Source: Lachnospiraceae bacterium
GTDB lineage: Bacteria > Bacillota > Clostridia > Lachnospirales > Lachnospiraceae
Length of the DNA stretch: 58,089 nucleotides
Direction of reading: 5' to 3'
NCBI GenBank assembly: GCA_017470935.1
Contig: JAFUXG010000003.1
Span: 1-58,089 of the forward strand
The translations under genes were made by a program, and so were the position numbers. Shown piece by piece: positions 1 through 7,261 of the stretch. The notes below the pieces were generated by a model. The model saw only the letters and a program-made list of their open reading frames with translations, did not search any database and had not been told where the DNA came from. How positions within the stretch are numbered: the first letter of the stretch is position 1; each line of letters opens with the position of its first letter.

Positions 1-399
1 ATCACCATTTACGATGAGAAGACCGGTGACGTTGTTCCGGGAGCAAAGATCACAGTCACAAGTCCAAGCGGTAAGGAAACAAAATACACCACCAATGATG
101 ACGGACAGGTAACTCTTAAGAATATTGCAGCGGGAGAATATAAGGTTACAGTTACAGATGTGCCGGAGGGATACACCGTTACAGAAAATGCTGAGGTATC
201 CATCCAGGTCGTTAAGAATAAGACAACCAAGGCCCAGGTAAGGATCGACAAGGACGGCGAGGTTTCAGTATCCTCTAAGACCACCAAATCCGCAACAAAG
301 ACCGGTGACACAGTTCCGGTTGTTCCGATCGCAGCAGCATTTATCATTGCGGTGCTGGGACTGGTGATCCTGATGTTCAAGAGACGTGAGAATGCATAA
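1..399 (+). CDS. C-terminal part of a SpaA-like surface protein (partial)
   Basis: The frame is open from the first base, so the gene starts before the window; 132 codons and a stop are visible. The first 65 or so residues form a prealbumin-like/SpaA repeat (YDEKTGDVVPGAKITV, then GEYKVTVTDVPEGYTV), a fold that makes stalks in Gram-positive surface proteins. It ends with a Ser/Thr/Lys linker, SATKTGDTVP, one membrane segment (about residues 103-124) and the basic tail FKRREN. That is the layout of a cell-wall sorting signal, with ATKTG in place of a canonical LPXTG. Whether a sortase cuts it is inference. The ligand-binding part lies outside the window. Confidence 0.75.
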   Translation: MTIYDEKTGDVVPGAKITVTSPSGKETKYTTNDDGQVTLKNIAAGEYKVTVTDVPEGYTVTENAEVSIQVVKNKTTKAQVRIDKDGEVSVSSKTTKSATKTGDTVPVVPIAAAFIIAVLGLVILMFKRRENA

Positions 400-580
400 T
401 GAATGTTTGATGATAAGATTTCATATGAATGCCTTCCCTTCTTATAGGGGCGCAGGTGATCCTGTGGATGACGGGTTTGCGAGGGAGCGAAGACAGGTGC
501 CTGAAGGGCGGATGAGGGTGTGACCAGCCATAAGCTGTGACGAAGTCATATTAAAATAAGGATGAAGAATTAGAAAAAAT
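400..580. other. Non-coding gap, GC-richer than neighbours
   Basis: No convincing gene between the surface protein and the mecA terminator. Bases 450-540 are noticeably richer in G than the other intergenic regions here and carry scattered short complementary blocks, but I cannot fit them to a known RNA family. Confidence 0.4.
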
Positions 581-605
581 AATGGGGCAGCTTCGGCTGC
601 CCCAT
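581..605 (-). terminator. Rho-independent terminator of mecA
   Basis: Perfect hairpin AATGGGGCAGC-TTCG-GCTGCCCCATT with a UUCG-class tetraloop. Read on the minus strand it is followed by ATTTTTTCT, so it mainly terminates mecA. It also lies downstream of the plus-strand surface-protein gene and may act on both. Confidence 0.85.
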
Positions 606-651
606 TACTGTGTAAATGTGTATTATCAATATCCTAATGTCCTGTGTTACA

Positions 652-1506
652 TTAAATGCTTGCCAGTGTCTGAATGGCATCCTTCTTGATGATCAGGGTA
701 AAATGCTCTGAGAAATAATATGGCATAGCATAATTGCCCTTAACCTTAGTGCCGTATTCACTCAAGAGATTACAGGTGCGCTGATAGCTCTCTGTGTCAC
801 CATTCTTGTTATGGACAATAAGATAATACAGGTTGTCGATCGGGCTCTTATACAAAGAGTTGTCATCCTGATAGATCGAAGACACCATGCCTGCAGCTTT
901 GCTGATATCGTTGATATTCTGGAAGGAGAATATACGGTAAGAGGTGCTGACAGCCTCCTTCTTCTTTGCCTTCCCCTTATCCTGCTCCTTAGCAGCCTTG
1001 GCTGCATTCTCACGAAGGGAAGCAGAAAGCGGAATGAAGCTGGCAGAACCATTAGCCTCTGACTGCTTCTTGGCATGCTCTATATTCTCAACGATACTGG
1101 ACAGCGTATCCAGTATGGTATTGGTGGTATCAAGCAGTGAGAAGTCATCATCAGACCCGTCGGCTTCTTCCTCCTCATCCTCGATAATATTGCCATCCTC
1201 ATCGATCTCAATATCAGTATACTTTGAAAATCTCGAGAAACGTGTATCAAGCTCCTCAGGATCCTCCACCTTTGTTATTATCAAAATTAGACATTCCGGT
1301 GAAATGGGAATAGCCTCTATCATAAGAGGTATGTCATTAGCCTCAAAGCCCAGCTCCACCGAAGCCTGCTCCATCATATCACGGAAAAGCTCCTTTGCCT
1401 TATCTGTACCATATGCCAATTCATTAAGCATCAATTCTCTGTCAGCCAAATCTGCTTTATTCAAAGTACAGCGAATCTGATTCTCGCTTAACCGCTCTAA
1501 TTTCAT
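652..1506 (-). CDS. mecA: MecA-type adaptor protein for ClpC
   Basis: A 284-residue protein that starts MKLERLSENQIRCTL and has the two-domain MecA layout. An N-terminal substrate-binding domain (about 1-95) is followed by a very acidic linker (EDEEEEADGSDDD, about 108-122) and a C-terminal ClpC-binding domain (about 190-284) containing YRIFSFQNINDI. In Bacilli, MecA delivers substrates such as ComK to ClpCP and activates ClpC hexamers; the clostridial substrate is unknown. The start follows AAGGAGATGATTCT, a good ribosome binding site. It is a single-gene unit ending at the hairpin at 581-605. The linker is longer than in Bacillus MecA. Confidence 0.9.
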   Translation of the reverse strand: MKLERLSENQIRCTLNKADLADRELMLNELAYGTDKAKELFRDMMEQASVELGFEANDIPLMIEAIPISPECLILIITKVEDPEELDTRFSRFSKYTDIEIDEDGNIIEDEEEEADGSDDDFSLLDTTNTILDTLSSIVENIEHAKKQSEANGSASFIPLSASLRENAAKAAKEQDKGKAKKKEAVSTSYRIFSFQNINDISKAAGMVSSIYQDDNSLYKSPIDNLYYLIVHNKNGDTESYQRTCNLLSEYGTKVKGNYAMPYYFSEHFTLIIKKDAIQTLASI

Positions 1507-1766
1507 AGAATCATCTCCTTGTATAATATAATTAAATGTTGCATATTAGTCATCTCTATATTAGTATATCATGATTCATTTAAAAAAATGATTAGATATA
1601 TCTGCCTTATATTATGTACTATAATATTATATATCATATCCGAACCGAATAACAGACCCTACTATATAATATATCGAACACAATTAAATGTGTGATTAGG
1701 TTTTATAAAGAAAAGTCTTGTAGTATAGTTTATCATAAATTTCAAATAAGTAAAGTTTTTCATCAA

Positions 1767-1880
1767 AAATACATAATTATGTATTTTTTTTCATAATTTA
1801 CATAGAAATTACATAATAAAAATTAAATTTACACTATTTTTCACTGAATTTACATTGAAGTTCATAATTTTATCATGTAT
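1767..1880. promoter_or_regulatory. Palindrome and TTACATA half-site array
   Basis: A perfect 20-bp palindrome AAATACATAATTATGTATTT (1767-1786) is followed by CATAA and several TTACAT-type half-sites (TTTACATAG, ATTACATAA, TTTACATTG). The same core, flanked by TTCATCA and TTTTCATAA, occurs at 43817-43855 upstream of the Tad promoter. Probably an operator for a dimeric regulator shared by both loci (inference). Confidence 0.5.
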
Positions 1881-2006
1881 TATTTTATCAAGGTCTTTCG
1901 AAATACCTCGGGTGCTTGACCGGCACAAAAAATCGTACGAATATTAGTTTTATGCACATACAGATTTTCATTTATGGATATAGGTCAAAACAAAATGAGA
2001 GGAGAG

Positions 2007-2051
2007 ATGCCTATAGGAAATTACGGAAATTTTTTGCTATCGATCATATAA
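2007..2051 (+). CDS. Possible 14-residue peptide
   Basis: Reads MPIGNYGNFLLSII, preceded by AGAGGAGAG close to the ATG. It sits downstream of the palindrome array and upstream of the hairpin at 2253-2289, so it could be a peptide gene or the leader of a short transcript. It is very short and could easily be chance. Confidence 0.2.
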   Translation: MPIGNYGNFLLSII

Positions 2052-2252
2052 ATAAAAGTCTGTTTTCTTGGGAAAAGAGGAGAAGTAATGGACGTATTAT
2101 AAATAACAAATTATGGAGAATATATATTAAGACATTACATGTGAAGGATTAATGGGTCTGCCTATATTGTCATGAGGCAGGCATAGCATAACGATCATGC
2201 GATCGTAGTCATTAGCGTCTCTGATCGTAAGCTTGAATAAGTAACAATATGG

Positions 2253-2289
2253 CCCTGGGCGACCGGTTGGAATGGTCGTTCAGGGTTTT
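2253..2289 (+). terminator. Terminator-like hairpin
   Basis: Stem CCCTG-GG-CGACC pairs with GGTCG-TT-CAGGG across an internal GG/TT loop, followed by TTTTGTGTTG. No annotated gene lies just upstream, which suggests a short untranslated or peptide-encoding transcript ends here. Confidence 0.6.
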
Positions 2290-2378
2290 GTGTTGTGGGG
2301 TGGGGAATGCGCTGCGATTGATGGTAGAAAAAATAAAAATTGATGTTATAATCTAATATAAGGATGGAAGTGTTGATC

Positions 2379-2501
2379 ATGTGTTTAGCGATGGAAAAGA
2401 AAGCACAGAAAGATGAAATTAAAGGTACAATAAAAATATTACGTTCTTTGGGTACATCGGATAATGATATAGTACAAAAGATTCTTGAACTTTTGATGTA
2501 A
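2379..2501 (+). CDS. 40-residue protein, possibly a detached transposase/nuclease tail
   Basis: ATG follows AAGGATGGAAGTGTTGATC, with TATAAT at 2347-2352. The product starts MCLAMEKKAQKDEIKG and ends DNDIVQKILELLM. This resembles the C-terminal tails (MCKAMEDMR..., helical ...DIVQKI...) seen on Lachnospiraceae PD-(D/E)XK/Rpn-family transposase-like proteins, from memory. The catalytic part is absent. It may be a remnant of such a gene or an independently retained small gene; the hairpin at 2581 could terminate it. Confidence 0.45.
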   Translation: MCLAMEKKAQKDEIKGTIKILRSLGTSDNDIVQKILELLM

Positions 2502-2580
2502 GCAAAGAGTATGTTACCGCATTATTATCACCTAAGAAAGTATAAAATATTATAAATACAATTTTATTAAGCAATCAAGA

Positions 2581-2617
2581 AACATCAATTCATATAAATG
2601 ATGAGTTGGTGTTTTTT
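2581..2617 (+). terminator. Rho-independent terminator
   Basis: A 13-bp stem with two G-U pairs (AACATCAATTCAT / ATGAGTTGGTGTT), a 7-base loop and a T tract. It lies 80 bases after the 40-residue ORF. Confidence 0.75.
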
Positions 2618-2962
2618 GCTTTTAAGGAGTGTTACGTTGTAAGCACAATATTTGATATAATATAAATATTCAAAGTGATTATTCTTTATTAAAAAGAGTT
2701 TGAAATATTTTTGGAAATTTGCAGAAATCTGGCAGGGGTATATAGTATAATGAAAGATGTAACATATCACGTTATTTGTTAACTTCGTGTGTTTATATCT
2801 TTATTTGCCGAAGATAGTAGTTTGTGATAGAATGAGCAGAGTGGGTTCTGTTCGTGCTTGCACGCAATAGAAAACATTTTGCGAATGATAACACGGAGCT
2901 CACAGGCGATGTATAATAATAAGTATAATGGCAACAAAAAATCTTGAGTTTGGAGGAGAATT

Positions 2963-4555
2963 ATGGCAATACCAACCAGTATTCATAATTTACTTTCAGG
3001 AAAAGTAGTTGAATGGGCACGAATTGAATTTAAGACCACATGGGATCCGGAAGCATCCTTGAAAACTATCTGTGCATTTGCTAATGATCTGGATAACTGG
3101 GGCGGAGGATATGTTGTCATAGGCGTTAATGAAAAGGATGGTATTCCGTTGCGCCCATTAGTTGGTGTTCCTTTGGACAAGGTTGATGCATGGCAGAAGA
3201 ACATATTTGAAAAATGCAAGTTGATCAGCCCCGATTATACACCCATTATAGGTATAGAAGAATATGAGAACAAGACATTTATTGTGGTATGGTGTCCCGG
3301 AGGTTACGGAAGACCTTATTCCTCTCCCAAAACAATGGCTAAAGGTAATCGGGAGAAGATAAGCTATATTCGAAAGGGCTCTCTGACGGTAGCACCTAAT
3401 GAAGACGAGCTAAAGGATCTGTATTCTCTTTCAAATAGAACACCTTATGATGACCAGGTGAATCATAAGGCTGAGATAACCGATTTGAATTATACGCTTA
3501 TCAAGTCTTATCTGCATGAGATAGGGAGTGAAATGTATGCTGATGCCGATAACATGGATTTTACAGAGCTATGCCGTAGCATGCATTTGATAAGTGATCT
3601 GCCGGAATATGTGAAACCGAGAAATGTTGCACTGATGTTCTTTAATTCAGAACCGGAGCGGTTCTTCCCCTATGCACAGATAGATGTAGTGCAGTTTCCT
3701 GACGGAGAGGGCGGCGACAAGATTGTGGAGCAGATATTCAAGGGACCGCTGCATGAACAATTGAGAACAGCATTGCGTTATATTAAAAATGTTATAATCA
3801 CGGAAAAGATAATCAAATACCCAGATCGCGCAGAGGCAGACCGTTTCTATAATTATCCCTATGCGGCAATTGAAGAAGCGTTGGCAAATGCAGTATACCA
3901 CAAGGCATACGATGAACGGGAGCCGATAGAGGTACGTGTCACAAGAGACATGATAGAGATAATCTCGCATCCCGGACCGGACAGATCAGTTACAATTGAG
4001 GGTCTGAAGACATTTAAGGTGTATAGCAGAAGATACAGAAACCGTCGTATAGGCGAATTCCTAAAGGATCTTCATCTGACTGAGGGACGAAACACTGGTT
4101 TCAAGAAAATATTAGATGCTTTAAAAGTAAATGGTTCCCCATTGCCGGAATTTGAGACTGATGAAGCACATGATTATTTTGTTTCCCGCTTTTTTGTTAG
4201 AGAGGGATTCTATGATGATATAGATTCTGAGGGAAATGAGAATACATCTGAGAAAAAAGTTGCGATAAAAAGTGGCGAAAAAAAGCGACGGAAAAAAGTA
4301 CTGAAAAAAAGTACTGAAAAAAAAGTACCGAAAAAAAGTACTGAAAAAAAGATTACCGAAAAAACCATGCAGAATTATTATGCTATATTAGATTATATGC
4401 AGTACGGAGAATGGTATAAAACATTAGACTTTATTGAGGTGCTTGATGTTAAGGATTCTCGTATAAGAAAAATTCTTAACGAATTAGAAGCAAAGGGAGA
4501 ATTAATATCTAAAGGATCAACTAAAGGGAAAGTATATCAGAAGGTTGAAAAATAG
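2963..4555 (+). CDS. AlbA_2/Schlafen-type ATP-binding protein with winged-helix tail
   Basis: 530 residues. The N-terminus (about 15-150) is an AlbA_2-type putative nucleic-acid-binding domain (EFKTTWDPEASLKTICAFAN, GGGYVVIGVNEKDG). Residues about 270-410 match the RecG-like HATPase_c_4 region (AIEEALANAVYHKAYDEREP). A Lys-rich linker (about 430-475) with the repeat KKSTEKKVPKKSTEKK leads to a winged-helix-like end (YYAILDYMQYGEW...KILNELEAKGEL). Proteins of this class are often regulators or defence-associated; the substrate is unknown. A strong GGAGG site precedes the ATG. The next gene begins 31 bases downstream, so it is probably the first gene of the island operon. The A-runs coding for the linker are slippage-prone. 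Confidence 0.75.
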   Translation: MAIPTSIHNLLSGKVVEWARIEFKTTWDPEASLKTICAFANDLDNWGGGYVVIGVNEKDGIPLRPLVGVPLDKVDAWQKNIFEKCKLISPDYTPIIGIEEYENKTFIVVWCPGGYGRPYSSPKTMAKGNREKISYIRKGSLTVAPNEDELKDLYSLSNRTPYDDQVNHKAEITDLNYTLIKSYLHEIGSEMYADADNMDFTELCRSMHLISDLPEYVKPRNVALMFFNSEPERFFPYAQIDVVQFPDGEGGDKIVEQIFKGPLHEQLRTALRYIKNVIITEKIIKYPDRAEADRFYNYPYAAIEEALANAVYHKAYDEREPIEVRVTRDMIEIISHPGPDRSVTIEGLKTFKVYSRRYRNRRIGEFLKDLHLTEGRNTGFKKILDALKVNGSPLPEFETDEAHDYFVSRFFVREGFYDDIDSEGNENTSEKKVAIKSGEKKRRKKVLKKSTEKKVPKKSTEKKITEKTMQNYYAILDYMQYGEWYKTLDFIEVLDVKDSRIRKILNELEAKGELISKGSTKGKVYQKVEK

Positions 4556-4586
4556 AAGATAGAAAAAAGATAGTTGAGGAAACATC

Positions 4587-6314
4587 ATGATAGAGAGAAT
4601 TTGCCCGGTACATCTTGTTCCAATGAAAGGAACTAAGTGTACGAAAGAGGGTTGTGATGCAAAGTTAATAACATCTATAACGATATATTGGTGTCCGGAA
4701 TGTAATGTGCCATCTTTCGAGAAGAAATGTGCATGCTGCGGGACAGAGGGAAAGTATATAGCTACTGATATTCGTCCGGTGTTTCCGGAGGAGAAGCTAT
4801 TGCTTGCAATCATTCTGAAAAAAGATACGCCCTTTGCATTTGATAAATGCTCGGTGTGGAATAGCAGCAGCGGCTATTTTATAGATGGGGAGAAACAGAC
4901 CATTTCCATTGAGGAGCTGAACAGATTACCGCTTGATGAGATTCGGAAGATTAAAGACATATATGATGAAAATGTTGATAAGATAGATCGAAGCTATCAT
5001 GACAAGATTGTTCGGAAATTTGTTGAGGTTAATGAAAACAGGTATTATGAGTTGACTGATGAGGCGATTGCATATATACAAAGCTTTGAAGAAAAATATT
5101 CTTTGGAGGATATGTTTGTATCATTTAGCGGGGGCAAGGATTCCACAGTTACTTCTGACCTGGTGACAAGAGCCTTTGCAACTAATAAGGTAATACATAT
5201 ATTTGGTGATACAACGCTGGAGTTTCCAACTACATATGAATATCGTGCAAGATTTGCAAAGGAACACAGGGTGATCCGGGCGAAAAACCATGAGAAGAAT
5301 TTTGAGGAAATGTGTGAGCAGATTGGACCACCTAGCAGAATGATGAGATGGTGTTGTACCGTATTCAAGACGGGAGCAATCACAAAGACCTTATCACAGG
5401 TATTCAAGGATAAGACTAATGTGCTCACATTTTACGGGATAAGGAAGAGCGAGTCCGCAAGCCGTAGTAAATACGAGCGTGAGTCTGAGAGTCCGAAGAT
5501 CACGAAGCAGACGGTGGTTTCACCGATCATTGAGTGGATTGATTTTGATGTGTGGCTTTATATATTGACAACAGGAATAGACTTCAATGAGGCGTATCGT
5601 CTGGGGTATTCCAGAGTGGGATGCTGGTGCTGCCCCAATAATGGAGCATGGTCAGAATTTCTGTCGAAGATACATATGTATGACAAGTATGTTCACTGGC
5701 ATGAGATTCTTGTGAATTTTGCAAAGCGGATTGGGAAGCCGGATGCAGAGGAGTACATTAACAGCGGTAACTGGAAAGCCAGACAGGGTGGACAGGGCTT
5801 GGAGATTGCCAATACTTCAGTTGTGAAGTTTGAACCATGTGCAACAGAGGATAATGCATTTAATTATGAGCTACAGAATGTGATTACCGAAGATCTGTAT
5901 GAGTTATTCAAGCCATTTGGGTATATCAATAAGGACTTGGGTAATTCAAGACTAGGCGAGGTATACATTCTTGATAAGCAGGGCAGGGTAGTTCTTGTTC
6001 TTCAGGGAAGAATAGGAACTAACAGGCTGAAGGTGACAATTAAGAATCCACATATTGCAGGGGCAAAGAATATACAGACAGCGGAGGGCAAGATTAAATG
6101 CCAGCTAACAAAGTACCAGATGTGTCTTGGCTGCAAAGCCTGTATGAGTGTGTGTAAACACAATGCCATAGCAGTTCATGTTCAAGGTGATGACGAGGAT
6201 GGCAAGCTGATATACCGCATTGATGATGATAAATGTGTACGATGCACGGAATGTGTGAATCATTTCAATGCGGGATGTTATATGAGGAAAGTGTTGACGA
6301 TAAAGAGAGGGTAA
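4587..6314 (+). CDS. PAPS-reductase-family protein with zinc ribbon and ferredoxin domain (SspD/DndC-like)
   Basis: 575 residues in three parts. An N-terminal Cys-rich zinc-ribbon-like segment comes first (about 5-52, with WCPEC and CACCG). The adenine-nucleotide alpha-hydrolase/PAPS reductase core has the PP-loop SFSGGKDSTV at about 180 and later WCCTVFKTG, YGIRKSES and GCWCCPNNG. A C-terminal 2x[4Fe-4S] ferredoxin-like region (about 512-570) has CLGCKACMSVCKHNA and CVRCTECVNHFNAGC. In DNA phosphorothioation, DndC/SspD use this fold to activate the DNA backbone for sulfur transfer. The neighbouring DUF4007, large ATPase and cysteine desulfurase support that role. The ferredoxin tail is an addition relative to a plain DndC. 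Sulfate assimilation is less likely in this context. Confidence 0.75.
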   Translation: MIERICPVHLVPMKGTKCTKEGCDAKLITSITIYWCPECNVPSFEKKCACCGTEGKYIATDIRPVFPEEKLLLAIILKKDTPFAFDKCSVWNSSSGYFIDGEKQTISIEELNRLPLDEIRKIKDIYDENVDKIDRSYHDKIVRKFVEVNENRYYELTDEAIAYIQSFEEKYSLEDMFVSFSGGKDSTVTSDLVTRAFATNKVIHIFGDTTLEFPTTYEYRARFAKEHRVIRAKNHEKNFEEMCEQIGPPSRMMRWCCTVFKTGAITKTLSQVFKDKTNVLTFYGIRKSESASRSKYERESESPKITKQTVVSPIIEWIDFDVWLYILTTGIDFNEAYRLGYSRVGCWCCPNNGAWSEFLSKIHMYDKYVHWHEILVNFAKRIGKPDAEEYINSGNWKARQGGQGLEIANTSVVKFEPCATEDNAFNYELQNVITEDLYELFKPFGYINKDLGNSRLGEVYILDKQGRVVLVLQGRIGTNRLKVTIKNPHIAGAKNIQTAEGKIKCQLTKYQMCLGCKACMSVCKHNAIAVHVQGDDEDGKLIYRIDDDKCVRCTECVNHFNAGCYMRKVLTIKRG

Positions 6315-6318
6315 TGTG

Positions 6319-7194
6319 ATGGCTAAAATAAGAATAAGAGGACACGAATCGTTTATGGTTCGTGAGGGGTGGCTAAGTAAAGGTTTAATTTGTGTAGCTG
6401 GCGACAATTTTCTTTTTAGGAATGTTATTCTTGCTGCTGAAAAATTGGAAATTGGTGTTAATATGGTAAAATCAATACGATATTGGATGTTGGCTTTTGG
6501 CTTGATGGAAGAAAGAAAGAGCAATGGAGTTTTTTTGAGCGATTTAGGACTTAAGTTATTGAAGTATGATTGTTATTTAGAAGATTCTTTTTCATTATGG
6601 TTGCTACATTCCAATATTGCTAAAAATAAAGAAAAAGCAACAACATGGTATATATTTTTCAATAAATATATTATTAATGAATTTTCAAAAGAGCAACTTT
6701 TCTTACCATTAAAAAGAGAGTTGATAACTTATACTGAAAACAATGATTTTGCAGACGGATCTCTGAAATCAGATATTGATATATTACTTAATATGTATAG
6801 TAAACAAGGGGATGATGACGATCCGGAAGATAAGAACCGATGTCCGTTCGCAAGACTTGGTATTATCAAAAACGAAGGTGATGCGTATATAAGACAGCAG
6901 CCAAGGTTAAATCGATTCAATGATTATGTGATTTTATATGAACTAAGTTGTGAATTTCAAGATGATGAATCGGGAAATGGGGCAATAAAGGAATCTGTTA
7001 GTATAGACAAAATAGCAGAAACTGCATTTAATATATACAATTTAACCAGAGTTAGTATTAACACAATTTTAGATAGGCTGGATAATGAAGAATATATTAG
7101 AGTTGATAGGACAGCGGGTTTGGATGTTATATATCCGCTTAATATTAAAAAACCATTAGAGGTTATAGAAGAATATTATACAAACCGACATTAA
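6319..7194 (+). CDS. DUF4007 family protein (SspB-like)
   Basis: 291 residues starting MAKIRIRGHESFMVREGWLSKGL, typical of DUF4007. A C-terminal winged-helix-like region (about 225-290) includes AFNIYNLTRVSINTILDRL. From memory, DUF4007 proteins sit in ssp-type phosphorothioation clusters, where SspB is reported as a DNA nickase; I see no obvious nuclease motif here. I chose the ATG at 6319, seven bases after GAGAGGG, over the GTG at 6316. It begins almost directly after the upstream stop, indicating translational coupling. Confidence 0.7.
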   Translation: MAKIRIRGHESFMVREGWLSKGLICVAGDNFLFRNVILAAEKLEIGVNMVKSIRYWMLAFGLMEERKSNGVFLSDLGLKLLKYDCYLEDSFSLWLLHSNIAKNKEKATTWYIFFNKYIINEFSKEQLFLPLKRELITYTENNDFADGSLKSDIDILLNMYSKQGDDDDPEDKNRCPFARLGIIKNEGDAYIRQQPRLNRFNDYVILYELSCEFQDDESGNGAIKESVSIDKIAETAFNIYNLTRVSINTILDRLDNEEYIRVDRTAGLDVIYPLNIKKPLEVIEEYYTNRH

Positions 7195-7261
7195 AAACAA
7201 TAACAGTTATGTTTCCATGTGAAAATTTGAATAATACTATAGAAGTGGGCGGTACAAATCA

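Larger units (their letters stand above)
1507..2962. other. AT-rich intergenic region
   Basis: About 1.45 kb with no ordinary gene. It holds a palindrome array (1767-1880), a possible promoter near 1916-1944, a 14-codon ORF at 2007-2051, a terminator-like hairpin (2253-2289), a 40-residue ORF (2379-2501) and a second terminator (2581-2617). Longer open frames on either strand have AT-rich low-complexity translations and no good ribosome binding site, so I do not call them. Confidence 0.6.

Noticed and set aside
944-1480. Long plus-strand frame opposite mecA
   Set aside because: Ser-rich shadow of the acidic mecA reading frame; no ribosome site.
1916-2152. 78-codon open frame starting with TTG in the AT-rich gap
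   Set aside because: The TTG is also the best -35 of a possible promoter, there is no ribosome binding site, and the translation is low-complexity and Lys/Ile-rich without a recognisable pattern.
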